A stretch of DNA of 55,181 nt from Bacteroidota bacterium. GTDB lineage: Bacteria > Bacteroidota > Bacteroidia > Bacteroidales > Prolixibacteraceae. The position numbers and the translations under genes are program-made. Below the pieces are notes generated by a model, which made no database searches, was not told the DNA's origin, and saw only the letters and a program-made list of their open reading frames with translations. Shown one piece after another: positions 1-7,316 of this stretch. Location of the stretch: assembly GCA_023251435.1 (NCBI GenBank), contig JAHEYU010000038.1, positions 1 to 55,181 on the forward strand, written 5' to 3'. The stretch's first letter is position 1, and every line of letters begins with the position of its first letter.

Positions 1-2
1 TA

Positions 3-134
3 AAAGGAGGCGATTTCGAAGAAGAAATCAGCCCATTCGGCGAACTTGCTAAAGTTTACGATCTTCAAAACTATTTTCAGGAAGAATTTTTCGAAACAAA
101 GCGGCTGATTCATTTGACTTTAAAAAATAAATGA
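3..134 (+). CDS. C-terminal fragment of an unidentified protein
   Basis: An open frame runs in from the left edge and ends with TGA at 132-134, giving the last 43 residues of a protein whose beginning lies outside the window. The fragment is acidic in its first half (GGDFEEEISPFGEL) and ends in a basic tail (LTLKNK). I do not recognise the family. It precedes rpmH in the same direction, but the promoter at 151-181 suggests rpmH is transcribed separately. Coding status rests on the uninterrupted frame and Bacteroidota-like codon use only. Confidence 0.5.
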   Translation, partial: KGGDFEEEISPFGELAKVYDLQNYFQEEFFETKRLIHLTLKNK

Positions 135-150
135 ATTAAGCACAGCTATA

Positions 151-181
151 TTTGCAGGATATTAAAAAAGAACTATTTTTG
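151..181 (+). promoter_or_regulatory. Bacteroidota-type promoter of rpmH
   Basis: TTTG at 151-154 is followed after 19 bp by TATTTTTG at 174-181, a perfect match to the Bacteroidota sigma-ABfr pattern (TTTG at -33, TAnnTTTG at -7). A second TAnnTTTG match (TATATTTG) at 147-154 overlaps the -33 box. Transcription would begin near 188, about 40 nt before the rpmH start. Confidence 0.6.
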
Positions 182-225
182 CAGTCCGAAATAAAAACGA
201 ATATTATCACTAAAAATATTGACCG

Positions 226-384
226 ATGAAAAGGACATTTCAGCCATCAAACAGAAAAAGAAAAAACAAACACGGGTTCAGAGAAAGAATGTCAACAGCC
301 AATGGCCGTAAGATATTGAAAGCACGTCGTGCCAAAGGAAGAAAAAAACTGACAGTTTCTGACGAACCACAGCACAAAAGATAG
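226..384 (+). CDS. rpmH: 50S ribosomal protein L34
   Basis: This 52-residue, very basic protein begins [20 protein letters not shown], the hallmark N-terminus of ribosomal protein L34, and continues with the conserved [20 protein letters not shown] core. L34 is a small component of the 50S subunit. The length is normal for Bacteroidota, which carry a few extra C-terminal residues (here SDEPQHKR). The gene has its own promoter upstream and a strong terminator at 420-448. In many bacteria rpmH lies near rnpA and dnaA; neither is visible here. Confidence 0.97.
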   Translation: MKRTFQPSNRKRKNKHGFRERMSTANGRKILKARRAKGRKKLTVSDEPQHKR

Positions 385-419
385 CCGAAAGCTTTCAGGT
401 CGCTAACACATAAACAGAA

Positions 420-448
420 GGTAAAGAATGAATTTTCTTTACCTTTTT
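420..448 (+). terminator. Rho-independent terminator of rpmH
   Basis: GGTAAAGAA at 420-428 pairs with TTCTTTACC at 435-443, giving a perfect 9-bp stem with a 6-nt loop, followed by five T residues. It lies 36 bp after the rpmH stop codon. Confidence 0.8.
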
Positions 449-515
449 GTGTTTATTCCAGAATTGCCGGCTGACAATCCATAACAAATCCGATCGGAAA
501 GTCAGAAAAATATTT

Positions 516-523
516 TATTTTTG
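516..523 (+). promoter_or_regulatory. -7 promoter element of the PASTA protein gene
   Basis: TATTTTTG is a perfect TAnnTTTG match. No TTG box is seen at the expected distance. The predicted transcription start near 530 lies before the ATG at 545 but after an in-frame TTG at 521, which supports the ATG as start codon. Confidence 0.35.
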
Positions 524-544
524 GATGATAAAGTTAATATAATA

Positions 545-1369
545 ATGACCCTGAAAGAATTTCTTAAAAGCAAAACCTTTAAGGTAAATGCCATTGCTGT
601 TTTTGCAGTTACGATCGTCCTGATTTTATTGGGAATGCTTTCACTTCGGATTTATACCGACCATGGCGAATCGGTTGAAATACCCGATTTAAAAGGAAAA
701 ACCACCAGCGAAGTGGCTGACATACTAGACCGGAACGACCTTCGATTTGAAATTCGCGACTCGGTCTATTCGATCGAAACCGCCCCCGGAACTGTTTTAG
801 ACCAGTATCCAAAACCCGGATTAAGGGTTAAAGAAAACCGCACCATCTTTATCACATTGTGTGCAGTCAGTCAGGAGCAAATTGCAATGCCCCAACTCAC
901 CGACATTTCATACCGGCAGGCTGCCAATATAATTGAAGGCGCAGGTCTGATTGCTGGCAACATAGAATACAAGCCATCCGAATTTCCCAATCTTGTTCTT
1001 GAACAGAAAATGAACGGTAATATAGTTCCGGTTGGCAAAATGATACCAAAAGGGAGTGTGATCGATTTGGTACTTGGAAGCGACAGTAACGGCGAAACCA
1101 GCGAGGTTCCGACTCTTTTTGGGCGCAACCTAACTGAAGCCAGATTTACACTCGGAGAAGCTTTTTTGAATGTGGGTACCATCACTTACGACGAATCGTT
1201 TACTTCGGAAGACCAGAAAATAAAAGGCCTGATTTGGAAACAAAATCCTGATCCGGCTGAAATATTTGAAGTAGCCAGAGGTACTTCCATTGATATTTGG
1301 CTTACCATTGATCCAACAAAACTTGTGGCAAAACCGGAAGCGGAAGAACCCGAAAATTCATTTTTTTAG
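545..1369 (+). CDS. Membrane-anchored PASTA domain protein
   Basis: A 274-residue protein with a short cytoplasmic N-terminus, one transmembrane helix (about residues 16-37, VNAIAVFAVTIVLILLGMLSL) and an extracytoplasmic part built of three PASTA-like units: the first opens with VEIPDLKGKT, the second with IAMPQLTDIS, the third with SEVPTLFGRN. PASTA domains bind peptidoglycan or muropeptides in Ser/Thr kinases and penicillin-binding proteins; this protein has no kinase or transpeptidase domain, so a cell-wall sensing or scaffold role is inferred. Start taken at ATG 545 because the frame's upstream start is a TTG in the promoter region. The stop codon directly abuts the ATG of the next gene, so the two are probably co-transcribed. 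Confidence 0.88.
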   Translation: MTLKEFLKSKTFKVNAIAVFAVTIVLILLGMLSLRIYTDHGESVEIPDLKGKTTSEVADILDRNDLRFEIRDSVYSIETAPGTVLDQYPKPGLRVKENRTIFITLCAVSQEQIAMPQLTDISYRQAANIIEGAGLIAGNIEYKPSEFPNLVLEQKMNGNIVPVGKMIPKGSVIDLVLGSDSNGETSEVPTLFGRNLTEARFTLGEAFLNVGTITYDESFTSEDQKIKGLIWKQNPDPAEIFEVARGTSIDIWLTIDPTKLVAKPEAEEPENSFF

Positions 1370-2443
1370 ATGTTAGAAGAAAACGATTTTATTGACGATT
1401 TTGAAGATATTGAGGACATTGAGGAAACCGAAGACGGTGCCCTGTTCGAACATTACAATATAATAGTTGACCCCGGCCAAACACTGCTGCGGATAGATAA
1501 GTTCTTATCCGACCGGCTGAAAAATACCACCCGAAGCCGCTTGCAAACTGCTGCCGACGAAGGAAACATCCTGGTAAACAACCAATCCGTAAAATCAAGC
1601 TATAAGGTAAAACCCGGCGACGAGATTTCAATCGTAATGGATTATCCCCGCCGCGAATTGAAGATTATTCCGGAAGACATTCCGCTGAATATCGTGTACG
1701 AAGACGTTCATTTACTTGTAGTAAATAAACCTGCCGGTTTGGTAGTTCATCCCGGACACGGTAACTACTCGGGAACACTGGTGAACGCGCTGGCATACCA
1801 TTTTCAGGAATTGCCGCTTTTTAACTCCAACGATCCCAGACCGGGACTTATTCACCGAATCGACAAAAACACTTCGGGATTGCTGGTAGTTGCAAAAACT
1901 GTTGATGCCAAAGTGAAGCTATCGCTGCAATTTTTTGAAAAAACGACCAAACGAAAATACGTCGCGCTGGTGTGGGGCGACCTCAAAGAAAATGAAGGAA
2001 CTATCACCGGAAATATTGGCCGAAGCCTGAAAAACAGGCAGGTTTTCACCGTGTTTCCTGAAGGCGAACATGGCAAACCCGCTGTTACGCACTACAAAGT
2101 GATTGAACGGCTGGGCTATGTAAATCTGGTTGAATGCAGGCTCGAAACCGGACGAACCCACCAGATCAGGGTTCACATGAAACACATCGGGCATCCGTTG
2201 TTCAACGACGACAATTACGGTGGCGATCAGGTTTTGAGAGGTACCACTTTCACCAAATACAAACAGTTCGTCAAAAATTGTTTTGAAATGATTCCCCGGC
2301 AGGCACTTCATGCGCAGACACTTGGATTTGTGCACCCTGCAACCGGAGAAGAAATGCTTTTCGAATCGGAACTGCCGGAAGATTTGGCCAACGTAATTGT
2401 GAAATGGCGCAATTACCTTTCGAATAGGGTAACCTCGGAATAG
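1370..2443 (+). CDS. rluD: RluA/RluD-family 23S rRNA pseudouridine synthase
   Basis: The 357-residue enzyme converts specific uridines of 23S rRNA to pseudouridine. An acidic N-terminal extension (residues 1-25, rich in D and E) precedes an S4 RNA-binding domain (about 37-95, LLRIDKFLSDRL), then the RluA catalytic domain with the signature HRIDKNTSG and catalytic Asp165. Conserved downstream blocks include GRTHQIRVHMKHIGHPL. Length fits RluD-type enzymes plus the extension. It starts one base after the PASTA gene stop, a gene order I associate with Bacteroidota. Which uridines are modified cannot be read from sequence, so the rluD symbol is by best resemblance. Confidence 0.92.
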   Translation: MLEENDFIDDFEDIEDIEETEDGALFEHYNIIVDPGQTLLRIDKFLSDRLKNTTRSRLQTAADEGNILVNNQSVKSSYKVKPGDEISIVMDYPRRELKIIPEDIPLNIVYEDVHLLVVNKPAGLVVHPGHGNYSGTLVNALAYHFQELPLFNSNDPRPGLIHRIDKNTSGLLVVAKTVDAKVKLSLQFFEKTTKRKYVALVWGDLKENEGTITGNIGRSLKNRQVFTVFPEGEHGKPAVTHYKVIERLGYVNLVECRLETGRTHQIRVHMKHIGHPLFNDDNYGGDQVLRGTTFTKYKQFVKNCFEMIPRQALHAQTLGFVHPATGEEMLFESELPEDLANVIVKWRNYLSNRVTSE

Positions 2444-2464
2444 CGACGAAACAATTAATTTCTC

Positions 2465-2472
2465 TATATTTG
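2465..2472 (+). promoter_or_regulatory. -7 promoter element of the HEPN/MNT pair
   Basis: TATATTTG is a perfect TAnnTTTG match ending 4 bp before the HEPN start codon. If used, transcription would begin at or just inside the ATG, giving a leaderless or nearly leaderless mRNA. Confidence 0.4.
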
Positions 2473-2476
2473 AGTT

Positions 2477-2884
2477 ATGAATAAAGAGCAATTTGATACT
2501 CAAAAAATCGTTGACCTCTGGATTGCCGGCTCGGATGATGACTTCGAAACAATGATTGCAATGCTTGATGCAAAGAGATTTAGCTGGTCATTGTTTCTCG
2601 GACATCTGGTAATTGAAAAATTACTTAAAGCTTATTTCGTAAAAATCAATGAAGACTATCCCCCTTATGTGCATAACTTATTAAAACTAGCTATTGATTC
2701 AAAAATTGAAATCACTGATGACCTTAAATATAAATTAACGACCATTTCGGCATTTAACCTTAATGCCAGATATGACGATTACAAGAGAAGTTTTCAAAGT
2801 AAATGTACGCCTGAATTTACTTTTGGATGGATTGCAACAATTAAAGAATTGCGATTATGGATATTAGAACAAATAAAGTTATAG
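2477..2884 (+). CDS. HEPN domain protein of a HEPN/MNT toxin-antitoxin pair
   Basis: A 135-residue, all-helical HEPN domain protein. Recognisable blocks are FLGHLVIEKLLKAYFVK and FNLNARYDDYKRSF, the latter like the RYPDY block of MNT-linked HEPN families. HEPN proteins of such pairs are often RNases that act as toxins and are silenced by the partner nucleotidyltransferase. The usual R-x4-6-H catalytic motif is not present: the histidines do not follow an arginine at that spacing, so RNase activity is uncertain. The gene overlaps the downstream MNT gene by 28 bp, tying the two into one operon with the toxin-like gene first. Confidence 0.85.
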   Translation: MNKEQFDTQKIVDLWIAGSDDDFETMIAMLDAKRFSWSLFLGHLVIEKLLKAYFVKINEDYPPYVHNLLKLAIDSKIEITDDLKYKLTTISAFNLNARYDDYKRSFQSKCTPEFTFGWIATIKELRLWILEQIKL

Positions 2885-3195
2885 GTGACTACATAACAAC
2901 TGTTGCCGCACAAAATAAAGGTCTGCTAAAAGCATATCTGTTCGGTTCTTATGCAAAAGAAACCGACAGACCTGACAGTGATATTGATTTAGCCCTGATA
3001 ATTGACAATCTGGAAGACGATAAACAGTTTGATTTTCAAGTACAGTTAATGCTTCTGGCATCGGAATTTGATCTTAGAATTGAACCCCATCCAATTTCAA
3101 ATAAAGATTTTAATTACAACAATCCTCTTGCGGCCGAAATCCTAAAAACCGGAATTGAGATTGAACCACGGACACCGAACTCATGGTATAACTAA
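2857..3195 (+). CDS. MNT-type minimal nucleotidyltransferase antitoxin
   Basis: A 112-residue minimal nucleotidyltransferase. The motif G-S-x10-D-x-D is intact (LFGSYAKETDRPDSDIDLAL), supplying the nucleotide-binding Gly-Ser pair and two metal-binding aspartates. In studied HEPN/MNT pairs (MntA/HepT) the MNT protein inactivates the HEPN toxin by adding AMP to a tyrosine. Here the HEPN partner has Tyr in the RYDDY block, a plausible target (inference). The start overlaps the upstream gene by 28 bp, which indicates translational coupling. No signal peptide or membrane segment is present. Confidence 0.87.
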   Translation: MDIRTNKVIGDYITTVAAQNKGLLKAYLFGSYAKETDRPDSDIDLALIIDNLEDDKQFDFQVQLMLLASEFDLRIEPHPISNKDFNYNNPLAAEILKTGIEIEPRTPNSWYN

Positions 3196-3196
3196 T

Positions 3197-3204
3197 TAGC
3201 TTTG
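3197..3204 (+). promoter_or_regulatory. -7 promoter element of ddl
   Basis: TAGCTTTG matches TAnnTTTG perfectly and lies 1 bp after the MNT stop. A start near 3211 gives about a 50-nt leader to the ATG at 3263, supporting that ATG over the TTG at 3206. Confidence 0.4.
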
Positions 3205-3262
3205 GTTGTTCAATCATTATACTCCTTCATTTTTCTACCCAACGAATTCAAACCAAAAAATA

Positions 3263-4240
3263 ATGAAAAAAAATATTGCTGTTGTTTATGGTGGCGACTC
3301 CTCCGAATTTGTAGTTTCGGTAAAAAGCAGTAAAAACGTGTATGAATCAATTGATCCCAACATTTACAACGTCTGGAAGGTACAGATGAAAGGATTGGAT
3401 TGGGATGTTCTTGAAGATGACCTCGTGGTCGCATCGATCGATAAAAATGATTTTTCATTCAGTAAAAACGGCGAAAAAATAAAGTTCGATTTCGCGTATA
3501 TCACCATTCACGGAACACCCGGCGAAGACGGCAAGCTTCAGGGCTATTTCGAAATGGTGAAAGTCCCCTACTCTACCTGCGGCGTGTATTCATCAGCACT
3601 AACTTTTAACAAGTTTTTTTGCAGCAATTACCTGCGCAATTTCGGTGTTCCGATGGCAAAATCGGTAAGGTTGTTTAAAGGCGATCAGGTAAATGCCGAT
3701 CAGTTGGTCGAAGAACTCGGATTGCCAATGTTTGTAAAGCCAAATGCAGGCGGTTCAAGTTTTGGAGTGACCAAAGTGAAAGAGAAAGAACAGCTTTTAG
3801 GCGCGCTCGAAATGGCCATGAAAGAAAGTCACGATATTCTGGTTGAACAGTTTATCGATGGCCCTGAATTTACCTGCGGATTGGTAAAACTTTCAGATCA
3901 GGAACTGATTTTCCCGGTTACTGAAGTGATTCCCCAAAACGAATTTTTCGATTTCGAAGCCAAATATACCGTTGGAAAAACCGACGAAATTACTCCGGCT
4001 CGCATTTCTGCCGAACTGACACAAAAAATTCAGCAACTCTCGTCGCGCATTTACGATTTGTGCGATTGCTCCGGAATTGTACGAATGGACTACATCCTTA
4101 AAGACAATGAATTCTATTTTCTGGAAGTAAATACCACTCCCGGCATGACCGCCACCAGTTTTGTTCCGCAACAAATTGCAGCAATGGATCGGAAATTAGG
4201 CGATGTACTGGGACTGATTATTGAAGATAAGCTGAAGTGA
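3263..4240 (+). CDS. ddl: D-alanine--D-alanine ligase
   Basis: A 325-residue ATP-grasp enzyme that joins two D-alanines, the dipeptide later added to UDP-MurNAc-tripeptide by MurF. It opens with KNIAVVYGGDSSE, matching the Ddl glycine-rich N-terminal loop. The ATP-grasp core includes FVKPNAGGSSFGVTKV, the ITEVIPQNEFFDFEAKY-type omega loop (here VTEVIPQNEFFDFEAKY) and the metal-binding segment FYFLEVNTTPGMTATSFVPQQ. ATG 3263 is chosen because 19 upstream residues from a TTG are not conserved-looking and the predicted promoter lies there. The product feeds the MurF-Alr fusion encoded at 25711-28182; alanine racemase there supplies the substrate. Confidence 0.95.
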   Translation: MKKNIAVVYGGDSSEFVVSVKSSKNVYESIDPNIYNVWKVQMKGLDWDVLEDDLVVASIDKNDFSFSKNGEKIKFDFAYITIHGTPGEDGKLQGYFEMVKVPYSTCGVYSSALTFNKFFCSNYLRNFGVPMAKSVRLFKGDQVNADQLVEELGLPMFVKPNAGGSSFGVTKVKEKEQLLGALEMAMKESHDILVEQFIDGPEFTCGLVKLSDQELIFPVTEVIPQNEFFDFEAKYTVGKTDEITPARISAELTQKIQQLSSRIYDLCDCSGIVRMDYILKDNEFYFLEVNTTPGMTATSFVPQQIAAMDRKLGDVLGLIIEDKLK

Positions 4241-4333
4241 TTTTGTCTGTAACTGATAAAACGGGTTTAAAACCAATATAAATACACTTTTTACTGAATT
4301 TTAAAAGCTGGAAGAAGAAATTAACAGGCAATT

Positions 4334-4340
4334 AGGAGGT
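4334..4340 (+). promoter_or_regulatory. Strong Shine-Dalgarno of the DUF1016 gene
   Basis: AGGAGGT lies 7 bp before the ATG at 4348. Strong Shine-Dalgarno sites are rare in Bacteroidota genes, so this may mark a gene of foreign origin. Confidence 0.5.
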
Positions 4341-4347
4341 TTAAAGT

Positions 4348-5469
4348 ATGAGTAACACAAACGATAAAACTGAGAAAAACTCTAACGACAGTCAGTTATT
4401 TAGCAAAGTAGCCGAACTGATAGAACTTGCACGTAAAAAGGTAGCCACCACCGTAAATCTTGCAATGGTTCATACCTATTTCGAAATAGGCCGCATGATT
4501 GTGGAAGACGAGCAGCATGGGAAAGAGCGTGCTAAATACGGAAAAACGGTATTAATTGATTTGGCGGTTCGTTTAACTGAAAGGTTTGGCAGAGGTTTCT
4601 CTGAACCAAATTTGAGAAATATGCGAAAATTTTTTCTGGTATATTCGACAAGAACATTCCCAATTCAGCAGAGACCCTCTACTGAATTACAAAAATCAGT
4701 AAATCAAACTAGTACAATTCAGCAGAAGGTGTCTGCTGAATCATTCGGGTTCACATTAAGTTGGTCTCATTATCTTATTTTAATGCGAATAGATAATCCT
4801 TCGGAACGAAGCTTTTATGAAATTGAAGCATTGAGCCAAAATTGGTCGGAAACTCAACTCAAACGACAATACCACTCTTCATTGTACGAACGCCTTGCTT
4901 TAAGCCGGAACAAAGAAGAAGTGATGAAGCTGGCCAACGAAGGACATACGGTAGTGAAACCCGAAGATATACTGAAAAATCCGTTGACTCTGGAATTTCT
5001 GGGGATGGACGAAAAAGATGCGTATTCAGAATCGGATATGGAGCACGCCATCCTGTCGAAATTGCAGCAATTTATTATGGAGCTGGGAAAAGGTTTTTTG
5101 TTTGAAGCGCGACAGAAACGTTTTACCTTCGATGATAAACACTACTTCGTTGATTTGGTTTTCTATAACCGGCTGTTGCAATGCTTTGTGCTGATTGATT
5201 TAAAAACCAATGAACTGGAGCATAAGGATTTGGGGCAGATGCAAATGTATGTAAACTACTACGACCGTAACGTAAAGCTGGATGCCGAAAAACCAACCAT
5301 CGGAATACTGTTGTGCAAAAAGAAAAACAATGCTTTGGTTGAACTTACCTTGCCCAAAGAAGCCAATATTTATGCATCTGAGTACAGTTTGTATTTGCCC
5401 GACAAACAATTGCTACAGCAAAAACTGACTGAATGGCTGCACGAATTTGAAAACCTGGCGGAGGATTAA
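4348..5469 (+). CDS. DUF1016 / YhcG-type PD-(D/E)XK nuclease family protein
   Basis: A 373-residue protein of the YhcG (DUF1016) family. The N-terminal domain (about residues 15-160) has AMVHTYFEIGRMIVEDEQHG and GFSEPNLRNMRKFF; the C-terminal domain carries a PD-(D/E)XK nuclease-like core, HYFVDLVFYN followed by FVLIDLKTNEL, with the conserved Asp and the D-L-K block. Family members often sit in accessory regions or beside restriction-modification genes; no such partner is here. It has an unusually strong Shine-Dalgarno. Residues about 106-132 contain an in-frame 18-codon imperfect duplication whose DNA forms two hairpins (see the repeat at 4662-4741). Substrate is unknown; a DNA-processing role is inferred from the fold. 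Confidence 0.85.
   Translation: MSNTNDKTEKNSNDSQLFSKVAELIELARKKVATTVNLAMVHTYFEIGRMIVEDEQHGKERAKYGKTVLIDLAVRLTERFGRGFSEPNLRNMRKFFLVYSTRTFPIQQRPSTELQKSVNQTSTIQQKVSAESFGFTLSWSHYLILMRIDNPSERSFYEIEALSQNWSETQLKRQYHSSLYERLALSRNKEEVMKLANEGHTVVKPEDILKNPLTLEFLGMDEKDAYSESDMEHAILSKLQQFIMELGKGFLFEARQKRFTFDDKHYFVDLVFYNRLLQCFVLIDLKTNELEHKDLGQMQMYVNYYDRNVKLDAEKPTIGILLCKKKNNALVELTLPKEANIYASEYSLYLPDKQLLQQKLTEWLHEFENLAED
4662..4741 (+). repeat. In-frame 54-bp imperfect duplication with two hairpins inside the DUF1016 gene
   Basis: AATTCAGCAGAG (4662-4673) is followed by its near reverse complement ending at 4688 (one mismatch). Exactly 54 bp later ATTCAGCAGA (4717-4726) pairs perfectly with TCTGCTGAAT (4732-4741) around a 5-nt loop. 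Protein repeats are IQQRPSTE and IQQKVSAE. It lies in the variable linker between the two domains. Confidence 0.75.
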
Positions 5470-5645
5470 AATATGATAAGCGAAATAAAAGGAAATTTCA
5501 CTTATCCGAAAATTCCGGACAACTCAAAAAAACGAGACCTCTGCAATGTTAATAATAGATGTTGCTACCGGGTCGGGGATGAAACAAAAGCTAACTAAAA
5601 AATAGAACTTCATCTGATGTAATTTTGTCAATAACTAATATCTTG

Positions 5646-5672
5646 AAGGAGGCCTGTTGGTCTCCTTTTTTT
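5646..5672 (+). terminator. Rho-independent terminator after the DUF1016 gene
   Basis: AAGGAGGCC pairs with GGTCTCCTT (one mismatch) around a TGTT loop, followed by a run of T ending at 5672. Confidence 0.75.
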
Positions 5673-5673
5673 A

Positions 5674-5681
5674 TAACTTTG
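5674..5681 (+). promoter_or_regulatory. -7 promoter element of dnaB
   Basis: TAACTTTG is a perfect TAnnTTTG match directly after the terminator and 63 bp before the dnaB ATG. The nearest upstream TTG is too close (14 bp), so only the -7 part is convincing. Confidence 0.35.
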
Positions 5682-5744
5682 AATCCCTGCAAAAAATCAG
5701 GATAAGGAAATACACAATCAGCTGATCGTTTAGAATTCAAATAC

Positions 5745-7316
5745 ATGGCCGGAGAAAGAAAGAATTACCAGCAACAAAACAAAGTAACCATTGAGCAGGT
5801 AAATGCCCAATACGGAAAAATACCACCACAGGCAATTGAAGTTGAAGAAGCTGTTTTGGGCGCGCTGATGCTCGAACGCGATGCCTACATTACGGTTGCC
5901 GACATTATTGATACCCGAAGTTTTTACAAGGAAGAGCATCAGAAAATTTTTGATGTGATCAAATATTTATCGACCCACGAAAAGCCGGTCGATTTGCTGA
6001 TGGTGACCCAGGAACTGAAAAACCGCGACAAGCTGGAAGAAGTGGGCGGTCCGCTGATGATTACCCAGCTGACTTCGAGGGTTGCTTCGGCTGCGCACAT
6101 CGAGTTCCACTCGCGCATCATCGCACAAAAATTCATGCAACGCGAAATGATCCGCGTTTCAACTGAAATTCAGACCAAAGCTTACGACGATACTATTGAC
6201 GTGGACGATTTGATTGACTTTTCGGAAACGGCGCTTTTCCAGGTAGCTGAAGGAAATATCAAGAAAGAATCGATGCCCATTAAACCGCTCTTGCGCGAGG
6301 CAGCACTTCTGATCGAAGAAGCATCGAAACGCGAAGATGGACTTTCAGGAGTACCCAGTGGTTTTACTGCGATGGACCGAATTACTTCAGGATGGCAAAA
6401 GACTGACCTTATTATTGTTGCCGCCCGTCCTTCGATGGGTAAAACAGCATTCGTACTATCGATGGCGCGCAACATGGCTGTTGAACACAAAGTTCCGGTG
6501 GCTGTATTCTCGCTCGAAATGTCCTCTATTCAGCTTGTCAACCGTTTGATTTCCTCCGAAACTGAACTGGGTTCCGAGAAAATTAAAAATGGCCGGATGC
6601 AACCTTATGAATGGGAACATTTTCACCGCAAACTGGCCATTTTGGACGACGCGCCATTGTTTATCGACGACACTCCTGCCCTGTCGGTTTTCGAATTCAG
6701 AGCCAAATGCCGCCGCCTGAAAATGCAGCACAACATTGGCGCCGTAATTGTCGATTACCTTCAGCTGATGACTGCCGGATCTGACAACCGTGGAAGCCGT
6801 GAACAGGAAGTGAGTATGATTTCGCGTTCGCTGAAAGCCATTGGCAAAGAATTAGATATTCCGGTTATCGCGCTTTCGCAGTTGAACCGTTCGGTTGAAT
6901 CGCGCGAAGGCAAACGCCCGCAACTCTCCGACCTTCGCGAATCGGGTGCGATTGAGCAGGATGCCGACATCGTTTTGTTTATTCACCGCCCCGAATACTA
7001 CGGAATTACCGAAGACGAAAACAACAATTCGCTCATCGGTGTGGCCGAAATCATCATTGCCAAACACAGAAACGGTGCGGTGGGCGATGTCAGACTGTCA
7101 TTCAAGAAAAACCTTGCCAAATTCTCTGATATGGAAAATATTATTCCCGAAGAACTTGGTGGCGGACAATACGGACAAAAAATGCAATCGAAAATGAATG
7201 TGGATTCAGGCGATCCTTTCCGTACTAAATCGGCTGCAATACCTGTCAACACGTCATTCGAAGACGAAAAATTCAGTCATTACGGAAATTCAGGAGGTGA
7301 ACATGTACCATTCTAA
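5745..7316 (+). CDS. dnaB: Replicative DNA helicase DnaB
   Basis: A 523-residue hexameric helicase that unwinds DNA at the replication fork. The N-terminal DnaB domain (about 25-125, PPQAIEVEEAVLGALMLERDAY) is followed by a RecA-like ATPase with Walker A ARPSMGKTA (227-235), the Walker B region AVIVDYLQLM, and the conserved SREQEVSMISRSLKAIGKELDIPVIALSQLNRSVESR stretch containing motif H4. RESGAIEQDADIVLFIHRPEYY is also typical. There is no intein. A C-terminal low-complexity tail ends in GGEHVPF. The last 14 bp overlap the start of the next gene, whose Shine-Dalgarno lies inside dnaB. Confidence 0.97.
   Translation: MAGERKNYQQQNKVTIEQVNAQYGKIPPQAIEVEEAVLGALMLERDAYITVADIIDTRSFYKEEHQKIFDVIKYLSTHEKPVDLLMVTQELKNRDKLEEVGGPLMITQLTSRVASAAHIEFHSRIIAQKFMQREMIRVSTEIQTKAYDDTIDVDDLIDFSETALFQVAEGNIKKESMPIKPLLREAALLIEEASKREDGLSGVPSGFTAMDRITSGWQKTDLIIVAARPSMGKTAFVLSMARNMAVEHKVPVAVFSLEMSSIQLVNRLISSETELGSEKIKNGRMQPYEWEHFHRKLAILDDAPLFIDDTPALSVFEFRAKCRRLKMQHNIGAVIVDYLQLMTAGSDNRGSREQEVSMISRSLKAIGKELDIPVIALSQLNRSVESREGKRPQLSDLRESGAIEQDADIVLFIHRPEYYGITEDENNNSLIGVAEIIIAKHRNGAVGDVRLSFKKNLAKFSDMENIIPEELGGGQYGQKMQSKMNVDSGDPFRTKSAAIPVNTSFEDEKFSHYGNSGGEHVPF
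7292..7300 (+). promoter_or_regulatory. Shine-Dalgarno inside dnaB
   Basis: AGGAGGTGA lies 2 bp upstream of the ATG at 7303, with AGGAGG 5 bp away. It fixes the start of the following gene within the 3' end of dnaB. Confidence 0.6.

Larger units (their letters stand above)
5470..5744 (+). other. Intergenic region before dnaB
   Basis: This 275-bp gap holds a short open frame at 5473-5598 (41 codons, start 3 bp after the DUF1016 stop) with no recognisable similarity, a terminator at 5646-5672 and a dnaB -7 element at 5674-5681. Nothing else is seen. Confidence 0.5.

Noticed and set aside
3206-3262. N-terminal extension of ddl from a TTG
   Set aside because: The predicted promoter and the usual Ddl start favour ATG 3263.
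5473-5598. 41-codon frame just after the DUF1016 gene
   Set aside because: It starts near the stop and could be translated, but nothing supports it beyond being open; left as part of the intergenic entry.
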